A stretch of 64,000 bases of DNA from Crotalaria pallida (taxonomy: Eukaryota; Streptophyta; Magnoliopsida; Fabales; Fabaceae), in the NCBI GenBank assembly GCA_037953625.1, contig CM075649.1:106025290-106089289 (forward strand), given 5' to 3'. Both the position numbers and the translations under genes were made by a program. The stretch's first letter is position 1. Each line of letters opens with the position of its first letter. The notes beneath the pieces are model-generated. The model made no database searches. It was not told where the DNA came from and saw nothing but the letters and a program-made list of their open reading frames with translations. Positions 14,358 to 25,200 of the stretch are shown here, one piece after another.

Positions 14358-14508
14358 CATGAGTCCTTGGAGGTTCTAACAAGTGTAGAATGGTTAAGTG
14401 AGTATTCTAAAGGCTTAGAATGGTCTATGAATGTGTATTAGGACTTATAAGAACCATTATAATGATCCTAAACAATGCTTGAGTCCCAAACGGACATAGA
14501 GGGTGTAG
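14358..14508 (+). repeat. Monomer subfamily A (reference copy)
   Basis: It is recognised by GTTAAGTGAG (others have AGAGAG), GGTCTATGAATG, CATTATAATG and CCCAAACGG. It nearly always follows an F monomer, so it is preceded by GAGGTAGAGGTTGTAG, and is followed by B, C or G. Other copies start at 18, 622, 3340, 4850, 6813, 11338, 12395, 13452, 15415, 17378, 18435, 19794, 20851 and 22210. Around 34.6 kb and 42.3-43.8 kb several A copies share GTGTAAAATGG, a local sub-variant. Confidence 0.88.
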
Positions 14509-14659
14509 CATGAGTCCTTGGAGTTTCTATCAAGTGTAGAACGGTTAAGAGAGTATTCTAAAGGCTTAGAATGGTCTAGGAATGTGTATTAGGACTTATA
14601 AGAACCATTAGAATGATCCTAAACAATGCTTGAGTCCCCAAGGGACATAGAGGGTGTAG
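14509..14659 (+). repeat. Monomer subfamily B (reference copy)
   Basis: It is marked by TTGGAGTTTCTATC and GTAGAACGGTT, with the CCCCAAGGGACATAG ending. It commonly follows A or D. In 1679-3038 it alternates with D (B-D-B-D), suggesting a former dimeric 302-bp expansion. B/D hybrids with a B left half and a D right half start at 4246, 6209, 8172 and 9224. A B/G hybrid starts at 16925. Confidence 0.87.
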
Positions 14660-14810
14660 CATGAGTCCTTGGAGGTTCTATCAAGTGTAGAACGGTTAAG
14701 AGAGTATTCTAAAGGCTTAGAATGGTCTAGGAATGTGTATTAGGACTTATAAGAACCATTAGAATGATCCTAAACAATGCTTGAGTCCCCAAGGGACATA
14801 GAGGGTGTAG
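14660..14810 (+). repeat. Monomer subfamily C (reference copy)
   Basis: It is like B in having CTATCAAG and AACGG, but keeps GGAGGTT instead of GGAGTTT. It ends with CCCCAAGGGACATAG. It normally sits between B and D. Two C units occur in succession at 9828 and 9979. In domain II, C follows A directly (33835, 35949, 37911, 38666), so the B unit has been lost from those HORs. Confidence 0.85.
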
Positions 14811-14961
14811 CATGAGTCCTTGGAGGTTCTAACAAGTGTAGAATGATTAAGAGAGTATTCTAAAGGCTTAGAATGCTCTAGGAATGTGTATTAGGACTTA
14901 TAAGAACTATTAGAATGATCCTAAACAATGCTTGAGTCCCAAACGGACATAGAGGGTGTAG
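14811..14961 (+). repeat. Monomer subfamily D (reference copy)
   Basis: Markers are GAATGATTAAG, GAATGCTCTAGG, AAGAACTATTAG and CCCAAACGG. D follows C or B and precedes G, B or E. D/C hybrids (D left half, C right half) start at 5907, 7870 and 8922. Some D copies carry ATTTGAATG (monomers starting at 5303 and 7266), a private change that traces one duplication. Confidence 0.87.
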
Positions 14962-15112
14962 CATGAGTCCTTGGAGGTTCTATCAAGTGTAGAACGGTTA
15001 AGAGAGTATTCTAAAGGCTTAGAATGGTCTAGGAATGTGTATTAGGACTTATACGAACCATTAGAATGATCGTAAACAATGCTTGAGTCCCCAAGGGACA
15101 TAGAGGGTGTAG
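14962..15112 (+). repeat. Monomer subfamily G (reference copy)
   Basis: The left half matches C (CTATCAAG, AACGG). The right half has TTATACGAACC and GATCGTAAAC. G precedes E almost everywhere. A sub-variant G' has TTATCC(G/A)AACC and CTTTAGTCC, for example in the monomers starting at 169, 22361, 34741, 39572, 40931 and 43347, where it directly follows A. G carries up to three CG dinucleotides, whereas the commonest monomer form has none. Confidence 0.85.
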
Positions 15113-15263
15113 CATGAGTCCATGGAGGTTGTAACAGGTGTAGAATGGTTAAGAGAGTATTCTAAAGGCATAGCATGGTCTAGGAATGTGTATTAGGACT
15201 TATAATAACAATTAGAATGATCCTAAAAATTGCTTGAGTCCCCAAGGGACGTAGAGGATCTAG
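15113..15263 (+). repeat. Monomer subfamily E (reference copy)
   Basis: This is the most diverged left-domain monomer. It has GGAGGTTGTAACAGGTG, GGCATAGCATGG, TAATAACAATTAG, CCTAAAAATTGC and the ending GACGTAGAGGATCTAG. It is almost always followed by an AACAGGTTT monomer (F, F' or J), so the pair behaves as one cassette. The AT-rich dyad conserved in other monomers is broken here, because TTAGAAT has become ATAGCAT. Some copies have GTCCATGG in place of GTCCTTGG. Confidence 0.88.
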
Positions 15264-15414
15264 CATGAGTCCTTGGAGGTTCTAACAGGTTTAGAATGGT
15301 TAAGAGAGTATTCTAAAGGCTTAGAATGGTCAAGGAATGTGTATTAGGACTTATAAGAACCATTAGAATGATCCTAAACATTGCTTGATTCCCCAAGGGA
15401 GGTAGAGGTTGTAG
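15264..15414 (+). repeat. Monomer subfamily F (reference copy)
   Basis: Markers are AACAGGTTTAG, GGTCAAGGAATG, AAACATTGCTTGATTCC and the ending GGGAGGTAGAGGTTGTAG. It follows E and precedes A. The F' form has the F left half but a D-like right half (GCTCTAGG, AACTATTAG, CCCAAACGG), for example at 471, 2132, 5605, 7568, 9526, 10432, 16321, 22663 and 41233. F' is usually followed by B. A GGGTGGTAG ending marks a local clone at 39.4-40.8 kb. Confidence 0.87.
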
Positions 15415-18283
15415 CATGAGTCCTTGGAGGTTCTAACAAGTGTAGAATGGTTAAGTGAGTATTCTAAAGGCTTAGAATGGTCTATGAATGTGTATTAGGA
15501 CTTATAAGAACCATTATAATGATCCTAAACAATGCTTGAGTCCCAAACGGACATAGAGGGTGTAGCATGAGTCCTTGGAGTTTCTATCAAGTGTAGAACG
15601 GTTTAGAGAGTATTCTAAAGGCTTAGAATGGTCTAGGAATGTGTATTAGGACTTATAAGAACCATTAGAATGATCCTAAACAATGCTTGAGTCCCCAAGG
15701 GACATAGAGGGTGTAGCATGAGTCCTTGGAGGTTCTATCAAGTGTAGAACGGTTAAGAGAGTATTCTAAAGGCTTAGAATGGTCTAGGAATGTGTATTAG
15801 GACTTATAAGAACCATTAGAATGATCCTAAACAATGCTTGAGTCCCCAAGGGACATAGAGGGTGTAGCATGAGTCCTTGGAGGTTCTAACAAGTGTAGAA
15901 TGATTAAGAGAGTATTCTAAAGGCTTAGAATGCTCTAGGAATGTGTATTAGGACTTATAAGAACTATTAGAATGATCCTAAACAATGCTTGAGTCCCAAA
16001 CGGACATAGAGGGTGTAGCATGAGTCCTTGGAGGTTCTATCAAGTGTAGAACGGTTAGGAGAGTATTCTAAAGGCTTAGAATGGTCTAGGAATGTGTATT
16101 TGGACTTATACGAACCATTAGAATGATCGTAAACAATGCTTGAGTCCCCAAGGGACATAGAGGGTGTAGCATGAGTCCATGGAGGTTGTAACAGGTGTAG
16201 AATGGTTAAGAGAGTATTCTAAAGGCATAGCATGGTCTAGGAATGTGTATTAGGACTTATAATAACAATTAGAATGATCCTAAAAATTGCTTGAGTCCCC
16301 AAGGGACGTAGAGGATCTAGCATGAGTCCTTGGAGGTTCTAACAGGTTTAGAATGGTTAAGAGAGTATTCTAAAGGCTTAGAATGCTCTAGGAATGTGTA
16401 TTAGGACTTATAAGAACTATTAGAATGATCCTAAACAATGCTTGAGTCCCAAACGGACATAGAGGGTGTAGCATGAGTCCTTGGAGTTTCTATCAAGTGT
16501 AGAACGGTTAAGAGAGTATTCTAAAGGCTTAGAATGGTCTAGGAATGTGTATTAGGACTTATAAGAACCATTAGAATGATCCTAAACAATGCTTGAGTCC
16601 CCAAGGGACATAGAGGGTGTAGCATGAGTCCTTGGAGGTTCTATCAAGTGTAGAACGGTTAAGAGAGTATTCTAAAGGCTTAGAATGGTCTAGGAATGTG
16701 TATTAGGACTTATAAGAACCATTAGAATGATCCTAAACAATGCTTGAGTCCCCAAGGGACATAGAGGGTGTAGCATGAGTCCTTGGAGGTTCTAACAAGT
16801 GTAGAATGATTAAGAGAGTATTCTAAAGGCTTAGAATGCTCTAGGAATGTGTATTAGGACTTATAAGAACTATTAGAATGATCCTAAACAATGCTTGAGT
16901 CCCAAACGGACATAGAGGGTGTAGCATGAGTCCTTGGAGTTTCTATCAAGTGTAGAACGGTTAAGAGAGTATTCTAAAGGCTTAGAATGGTCTAGGAATG
17001 TGTATTAGGACTTATACGAACCATTAGAATGATCGTAAACAATGCTTGAGTCCCCAAGGGACATAGAGGGTGTAGCATGAGTCCTTGGAGGTTGTAACAG
17101 GTGTAGAATGGTTAAGAGAGTATTCTAAAGGCATAGCATGGTCTAGGAATGTGTATTAGGACTTATAATAACAATTAGAATGATCCTAAAAATTGCTTGA
17201 GTCCCCAAGGGACGTAGAGGATCTAGCATGAGTCCTTGGAGGTTCTAACAGGTTTAGAATGGTTAAGAGAGTATTCTAAAGGCTTAGAATGGTCAAGGAA
17301 TGTGTATTAGGACTTATAAGAACCATTAGAATGATCCTAAACATTGCTTGATTCCCCAAGGGAGGTAGAGGTTGTAGCATGAGTCCTTGGAGGTTCTAAC
17401 AAGTGTAGAATGGTTAAGTGAGTATTCTAAAGGCTTAGAATGGTCTATGAATGTGTATTAGGACTTATAAGAACCATTATAATGATCCTAAACAATGCTT
17501 GAGTCCCAAACGGACATAGAGGGTGTAGCATGAGTCCTTGGAGTTTCTATCAAGTGTAGAACGGTTTAGAGAGTATTCTAAAGGCTTAGAATGGTCTAGG
17601 AATGTGTATTAGGACTTATAAGAACCATTAGAATGATCCTAAACAATGCTTGAGTCCCCAAGGGACATAGAGGGTGTAGCATGAGTCCTTGGAGGTTCTA
17701 TCAAGTGTAGAACGGTTAAGAGAGTATTCTAAAGGCTTAGAATGGTCTAGGAATGTGTATTAGGACTTATAAGAACCATTAGAATGATCCTAAACAATGC
17801 TTGAGTCCCCAAGGGACATAGAGGGTGTAGCATGAGTCCTTGGAGGTTCTAACAAGTGTAGAATGATTAAGAGAGTATTCTAAAGGCTTAGAATGCTCTA
17901 GGAATGTGTATTAGGACTTATAAGAACTATTAGAATGATCCTAAACAATGCTTGAGTCCCAAACGGACATAGAGGGTGTAGCATGAGTCCTTGGAGGTTC
18001 TATCAAGTGTAGAACGGTTAAGAGAGTATTCTAAAGGCTTAGAATGGTCTAGGAATGTGTATTAGGACTTATACGAACCATTAGAATGATCGTAAACAAT
18101 GCTTGAGTCCCCAAGGGACATAGAGGGTGTAGCATGAGTCCATGGAGGTTGTAACAGGTGTAGAATGGTTAAGAGAGTATTCTAAAGGCATAGCATGGTC
18201 TAGGAATGTGTATTAGGACTTATAATAACAATTAGAATGATCCTAAAAATTGCTTGAGTCCCCAAGGGACGTAGAGGATCTAG
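15415..18283 (+). repeat. HOR copies sharing a private change, 1963-bp offset
   Basis: The B monomers at 15529-ish context (unit 15566) and 17529 both read AACGGTTTAG in place of AACGGTTAAG. The variant sites lie 1963 bp apart (13 monomers, a 6-mer plus a 7-mer HOR). Flanking order A-B-C-D-G-E matches in both. This indicates copying of a block containing two HOR units, not just one. Confidence 0.75.
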
Positions 18284-18434
18284 CATGAGTCCTTGGAGGT
18301 TCTAACAGGTTTAGAATGGTTAAGAGAGTATTCTAAAGGCTTAGAATGGTCAAGGAATGTGTATTAGGACTTATAAGAACCATTAGAATGATCCTAAACA
18401 TTGCTTGATTCCCCAAGGGAGGTAGAGGTTGTAG

Positions 18435-21400
18435 CATGAGTCCTTGGAGGTTCTAACAAGTGTAGAATGGTTAAGTGAGTATTCTAAAGGCTTAGAATGG
18501 TCTATGAATGTGTATTAGGACTTATAAGAACCATTATAATGATCCTAAACAACGCTTGAGTCCCAAACGGACATAGAGGGTGTAGCATGAGTCCTTGGAG
18601 TTTCTATCAAGTGTAGAACGGTTAAGAGAGTATTCTAAAGGCTTAGAATGGTTTAGGAATGTGTATTAGGACTTATAAGAACCATTAGAATGATCCTAAA
18701 CAATGCTTGAGTCCCCAAGGGACATAGAGGGTGTAGCATTAGTCCTTGGAGGTTCTATCAAGTGTAGAACGGTTAAGAGAGTATTCTAAAGGCTTAGAAT
18801 GGTCTAGGAATGTGTATTAGGACTTATAAGAACCATTAGAATGATCCTAAACAATGCTTGAGTCCCCAAGGGACATAGAGGGTGTAGCATGAGTCCTTGG
18901 AGGTTCTAACAAGTGTAGAATGGTTAAGTGAGTATTCTAAAGGCTTAGAATGGTCTATGAATGTGTATTAGGACTTATAAGAATCATTATAATGATCCTA
19001 AACAATGCTTGAGTCCCAAACGGACATAGAGGGTGTAGCATGAGTCCTTGGAGTTTCTATCAAGTGTAGAACGGTTAAGAGAGTATTCTAAAGGCTTAGA
19101 ATGGTCTAGGAATGTGTATTAGGACTTATAAGAACCATTAGAATGATCCTAAACAATGCTTGAGTCCCCAAGGGACATAGAGGGTGTAGCATGAGTCCTT
19201 GGAGGTTGTAACAGGTGTAGAACGGTTAAGAGAGTATTCTAAAGGCTTAGAATGGTCTAGGAATGTGTATTAGGACTTATAAGAACCATTAGAATGATCC
19301 TAAACAATGCTTGAGTCCCCAAGGGACATAGAGGGTGTAGCATGAGTCCTTGGAGGTTCTATCAAGTGTAGAACGGTTAAGAGAGTATTCTAAAGGCTTA
19401 GAATGCTCTAGGAATGTGTATTAGGACTTATACGAACCATTAGAATGATCGTAAACAATGCTTGAGTCCCCAAGGGACATAGAGGGTGTAGCATGAGTCC
19501 ATGGAGGTTGTAACAGGTGTAGAATGGTTAAGAGAGTATTCTAAAGGCATAGCATGGTCTAGGAATGTGTATTAGGACTTATAATAACAATTAGAATTAT
19601 CCTAAAAATTGCTTGAGTCCCCAAGGGACGTAGAGGATCTAGCATGAGTCCTTGGAGGTTCTAATAGGTTTAGAATGGTTAAGAGAGTATTCTAAAGGCT
19701 TAGAATGGTCAAGGAAAGTGTATTAGGACTTATAAGAACCATTAGAATGATCCTAAACATTGCTTGATTCCCCAAGGGAGGTAGAGGTTGTAGCATGAGT
19801 CCTTGGAGGTTCTAACAAGTGTAGAATGGTTAAGTGAGTATTCTAAAGGCTTAGAATGGTCTATGAATGTGTATTAGGACTTATAAGAACCATTATAATG
19901 ATCCTAAACAATGCTTGAGTCCCAAACGGACATAGAGGGTGTAGCATGAGTCCTTGGAGTTTCTATCAAGTGTAGAACGGTTAAGAGAGTATTCTAAAGG
20001 CTTAGAATGGTCTAGGAATGTGTATTAGGACTTATAAGAACCATTAGAATGATCCTAAACAATGCTTGAGTCCCCAAGGGACATAGAGGGTGTAGCATGA
20101 GTCCTTGGAGGTTCTATCAAGTGTAGAGCGGTTAAGAGAGTATTCTAAAGGCTTAGAATGGTCTAGGAATGTGTATTAGGACTTATAAGAACCATTAGAA
20201 TGATCCTAAACAATGCTTGAGTCCCCAAGGGACATAGAGGGTGTAGCATGAGTCCTTGGAGGTTCTAACAAGTGTAGAATGATTAAGAGAGTATTCTAAA
20301 GGCTTAGAATGCTCTAGGAATGTGTATTAGGACTTATAAGAACTATTAGAATGATCCTAAACAATGCTTGAGTCCCAAACGGACATAGAGGGTGTAGCAT
20401 GAGTCCTTGGAGGTTCTATCAAGTGTAGAACGGTTAAGAGAGTATTCTAAAGGCTTAGAATGGTCTAGGAATGTGTATTAGGACTTATACGAACCATTAG
20501 AATGATCGTAAACAATGCTTGAGTCCCCAAGGGACATAGAGGGTGTAGCATGAGTCCATGGAGGTTGTAACAGGTGTAGAATGGTTAAGAGAGTATTCTA
20601 AAGGCATAGCATGGTCTAGGAATGTGTATTAGGACTTATAATAACAATTAGAATGATCCTAAAAATTGCTTGAGTCCCCAAGGGACGTAGAGGATCTAGC
20701 ATGAGTCCTTGGAGGTTCTAACAGGTTTAGAATGGTTAAGAGAGTATTCTAAAGGCTTAGAATGGTCAAGGAATGTGTATTAGGACTTATAAGAACCATT
20801 AGAATGATCCTAAACATTGCTTGATTCCCCAAGGGAGGTAGAGGTTGTAGCATGAGTCCTTGGAGGTTCTAACAAGTGTAGAATGGTTAAGTGAGTATTC
20901 TAAAGGCTTAGAATGGTCTATGAATGTGTATTAGGACTTATAAAAACCATTATAATGATCCTAAACAATGCTTGAGTCCCAAACGGACATAGAGGGTGTA
21001 GCATGAGTCCTTGGAGTTTCTATCAAGTGTAGAACGGTTAAGAGAGTATTCTAAAGGCTTAGAATGGTCTAGGAATGTGTATTAGGACTTATAAGAACCA
21101 TTAGAATGATCCTAAACAATGCTTGAGTCCCCAAGGGACATAGAGGGTGTAGCATGAGTCCTTGGAGGTTCTATCAAGTGTAGAACGGTTAAGAGAGTAT
21201 TCTAAAGGCTTAGAATGGTCTAGGAATGTGTATTAGGACTTATAAGAACCATTAGAATGATCCTAAACAATGCTTGAGTCCCCAAGGGACATAGAGGGTG
21301 TAGCATGAGTCCTTGGAGGTTCTAACAAGTGTAGAATGATTAAGAGAGTATTCTAAAGGCTTAGAATGCTCTAGGAATGTGTATTAGGACTTATAAGAAC

Positions 21401-22209
21401 TATTAGAATGATCCTAAACAATGCTTGAGTCCCAAACGGACATAGAGGGTGTAGCATGAGTCCTTGGAGTTTCTATCAAGTGTAGAACGGTTAAGAGAGT
21501 ATTCTAAAGGCTTAGAATGGTCTAGGAATGTGTATTAGGACTTATAAGAACCATTAGAATGATCCTAAACAATGCTTGAGTCCCCAAGGGACATAGAGGG
21601 TGTAGCATGAGTCCTTGGAGGTTGTAACAGGTGTAGAACGGTTAAGAGAGTATTCTAAAGGCTTAGAATGGTCTAGGAATGTGTATTAGGACTTATAAGA
21701 ACCATTAGAATGATCCTAAACAATGCTTGAGTCCCCAAGGGACATAGAGGGTGTAGCATGAGTCCTTGGAGGTTCTATCAAGTGTAGAACGGTTAAGAGA
21801 GTATTCTAAAGGCTTAGAATGCTCTAGGAATGTGTATTAGGACTTATACGAACCATTAGAATGATCGTAAACAATGCTTGAGTCCCCAAGGGACATAGAG
21901 GGTGTAGCATGAGTCCATGGAGGTTGTAACAGGTGTAGAATGGTTAAGAGAGTATTCTAAAGGCATAGCATGGTCTAGGAATGTGTATTAGGACTTATAA
22001 TAACAATTAGAATGATCCTAAAAATTGCTTGAGTCCCCAAGGGACGTAGAGGATCTAGCATGAGTCCTTGGAGGTTCTAACAGGTTTAGAATGGTTAAGA
22101 GAGTATTCTAAAGGCTTAGAATGGTCAAGGAATGTGTATTAGGACTTATAAGAACCATTAGAATGATCCTAAACATTGCTTGATTCCCCAAGGGAGGTAG
22201 AGGTTGTAG
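18435..22209 (+). repeat. Nine-monomer HOR variant with hybrid units
   Basis: At 18435-19793 and 20851-22209 the HOR has nine monomers (1359 bp). After A-B-C come A or D, then B, then a hybrid with an E-like start (TTGTAACAGGTG) and a C-like remainder with AACGG (19190, 21606). Next is a C/D/G three-part hybrid with CTATC, GCTCTAGG and TTATACG (19341, 21757), then E and F. A normal 7-mer (19794-20850) lies between them. The same two hybrids recur at 26740 and 26891, so the variant has been copied at least three times. Confidence 0.8.
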
Positions 22210-25200
22210 CATGAGTCCTTGGAGGTTCTAACAAGTGTAGAATGGTTAAGTGAGTATTCTAAAGGCTTAGAATGGTCTATGAATGTGTATTAGGACTTAT
22301 AAGAACCATTATAATGATCCTAAACAATGCTTGAGTCCCAAACGGACATAGAGGGTGTAGCATGAGTCCTTGGAGGTTCTATCAAGTGTAGAACGGTTAA
22401 GAGAGTATTCTAAAGGCTTAGAATGGTCTAGGAATGTGTATTAGGACTTATCCGAACCATTAGAATGATCGTAAACAATGCTTTAGTCCCCAAGGGACTT
22501 AGAGGGTGTAGCATGAGTCCTTGGAGGTTGTAACAGGTGTAGAATGGTTAAGAGAGTATTCTAAAGGCATAGCATGGTCTAGGAATGTGTATTAGGACTT
22601 ATAATAACAATTAGAATGATCCTAAAATTTGCTTGAGTCCCCAAGGGACGTATAGGATCTAGCATGAGTCCTTGGAGGTTCTAACAGGTTTAGAATGGTT
22701 AAGAGAGTATTCTAAAGGCTTAGAATGCTCTAGGAATGTGTATTAGGACTTATAAGAACTATTAGAATGATCCTAAACAATGCTTGAGTCCCAAACGGAC
22801 ATAGAGGGTGTAGCATGAGTCCTTGGAGTTTCTATCAAGTGTAGAACGGTTAAGAGAGTATTCTAAAGGCTTAGAATGGTCTAGGAATGTGTATTAGGAC
22901 TTATAAGAACCATTAGAATGATCCTAAACAATGCTTGAGTCCCCAAGGGACATAGAGGGTGTAGCATGAGTCCTTGGAGGTTCTATCAAGTGTAGAACGG
23001 TTAAGAGAGTATTCTAAAGGCTTAGAATGGTCTAGGAATGTGTATTAGGACTTATAAGAACCATTAGAATGATCCTAAACAATGCTTGAGTCCCCAAGGG
23101 ACATAGAGGGTGTAGCATGAGTCCTTGGAGGTTCTAACAAGTGTAGAATGATTAAGAGAGTATTCTAAAGGCTTAGAATGCTCTAGGAATGTGTATTAGG
23201 ACTTATAAGAACTATTAGAATGATCCTAAACAATGCTTGAGTCCCAAACGGACATAGAGGGTGTAGCATGAGTCCTTGGAGGTTCTATCAAGTGTAGAAC
23301 GGTTAAGAGAGTATTCTAAAGGCTTAGAATGGTCTAGGAATGTGTATTAGGACTTATACGAACCATTAGAATGATCGTAAACAATGCTTGAGTCCCCAAG
23401 GGACATAGAGGGTGTAGCATGAGTCCTTGGAGGTTGTAACAGGTGTAGAATGGTTAAGAGAGTATTCTAAAGGCATAGCATGGTCTAGGAATGTGTATTA
23501 GGACTTATAATAACAATTAGAGTGATCCTAAAAATTGCTTGAGTCCCCAAGGGACGTAGAGGATCTAGCATGAGTCCTTGGAGGTTCTAACAGGTTTAGA
23601 ATGGTTAAGAGAGTATTCTAAAGGCTTAGAATGGTCAAGGAATGTGTATTAGGACTTATAAGAACCATTAGAATGATCCTAAACAATGCTTGAGTCCCAA
23701 ACGGACATAGAGGGTGTAGCATGAGTCCTTGGAGGTTCTAACAAGTGTAGAATGATTAAGAGAGTATTCTAAAGGCTTAGAATGCTCTAGGAATGTGTAT
23801 TAGGACTTATAAGAACTATTAGAATGATCCTAAACAATGCTTGAGTCCCAAACGGACATAGAGGGTGTAGCATGAGTCCTTGGAGGTTCTATCAAGTGTA
23901 GAACGGTTAAGAGAGTATTCTAAAGGCTTAGAATGGTCTAGGAATGTGTATTAGGACTTATAAGAACCATTAGAATGATCGTAAACAATGCTTGAGTCCC
24001 CAAGGGACATAGAGGGTGTAGCATGAGTCCTTGGAGGTTGTAACAGGTGTAGAATGGTTAAGAGAGTATTCTAAAGGCATAGCATGGTCTAGGAATGTGT
24101 ATTAGGACTTATAATAACAATTAGAATGATCCTAAAAATTGCTTGAGTCCCCAAGGGACGTAGAGGATCTAGCATGAGTCCTTGGAGGTTCTAACAGGTT
24201 TAGAATGGTTAAGAGAGTATTCTAAAGGCTTAGAATGGTCAAGGAATGTGTATTAGGACTTATAAGAACCATTAGAATGATCCTAAACATTGCTTGATTC
24301 CCCAAGGGAGGTAGAGGTTGTAGCATGAGTCCTTGGAGGTTCTAACAAGTGTAGAATGGTTAAGTGAGTATTCTAAAGGCTTAGAATGGTCTATGAATGT
24401 GTATTAGGACTTATAAGAACCATTATAATGATCCTAAACAATGCTTGAGTCCCAAACGGACATAGAGGGTGTAGCATGAGTCCTTGGAGTTTCTATCAAG
24501 TGTAGAACGGTTAAGAGAGTATTCTAAAGGCTTAGAATGGTCTAGGAATGTGTATTAGGACTTATAAGAACCATTAGAATGATCCTAAACAATGCTTGAG
24601 TCCCCAAGGGACATAGAGGGTGTAGCATGAGTCCTTGGAGGTTCTAACAAGTGTAGAATGATTAAGAGAGTATTCTAAAGGCTTAGAATGCTCTAGGAAT
24701 GTGTATTAGGACTTATAAGAACTATTAGAATGATCCTAAACAATGCTTGAGTCCCAAACGGACATAGAGGGTGTAGCATGAGTCCTTGGAGGTTCTATCA
24801 AGTGTAGAACGGTTAAGAGAGTATTCTAAAGGCTTAGAATGGTCTAGGAATGTGTATTAGGATTTATACGAACCATTAGAATGATCGTAAACAATGCTTG
24901 AGTCCCCAAGGGACATAGAGGGTGTAGCATGAGTCCTTGGAGGTTGTAACAGGTGTAGAATGGTTAAGAGAGTATTCTAAAGGCATAGCATGGTCTAGGA
25001 ATGTGTATTAGGACTTATAATAACAATTAGAATGATCCTAAAAATTGCTTGAGTCCCCAAGGGACGTAGAGGATCTAGCATGAGTCCTTGGAGGTTCTAA
25101 CAGGTTTAGAATGGTTAAGAGAGTATTCTAAAGGCTTAGAATGGTCAAGGAATGTGTATTAGGACTTATAAGAACCATTAGAATGATCCTAAACATTGCT

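Larger units (their letters stand above)
14358..15414 (+). repeat. Exemplar 7-monomer HOR unit (1057 bp)
   Basis: Seven consecutive monomers, each 151 bp, occur in the order A-B-C-D-G-E-F. The next A starts at 15415, giving a 1057-bp period. The same order is found from 11338 and from 17378, and for the first six positions from 15415, where the seventh unit is the F' form. This is the best single reference for the left HOR; its seven monomers are described separately below. Variants arise by skipping or swapping one monomer: at 13452-14357 the order is A-B-D-B-E-F (six monomers), and at 12395-13451 C and G positions are replaced. Confidence 0.9.

Noticed and set aside
15967..16158. A 63-codon open frame on the minus strand, starting ATG at 16158.
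   Set aside because: It lies wholly inside D/G satellite monomers. It is open only because one substitution (TATTAGG to TATTTGG at 16101) turns a minus-strand TAA into AAA. Related monomers have the stop, there is no recognisable domain, and the frame cannot be kept across 151-bp units.
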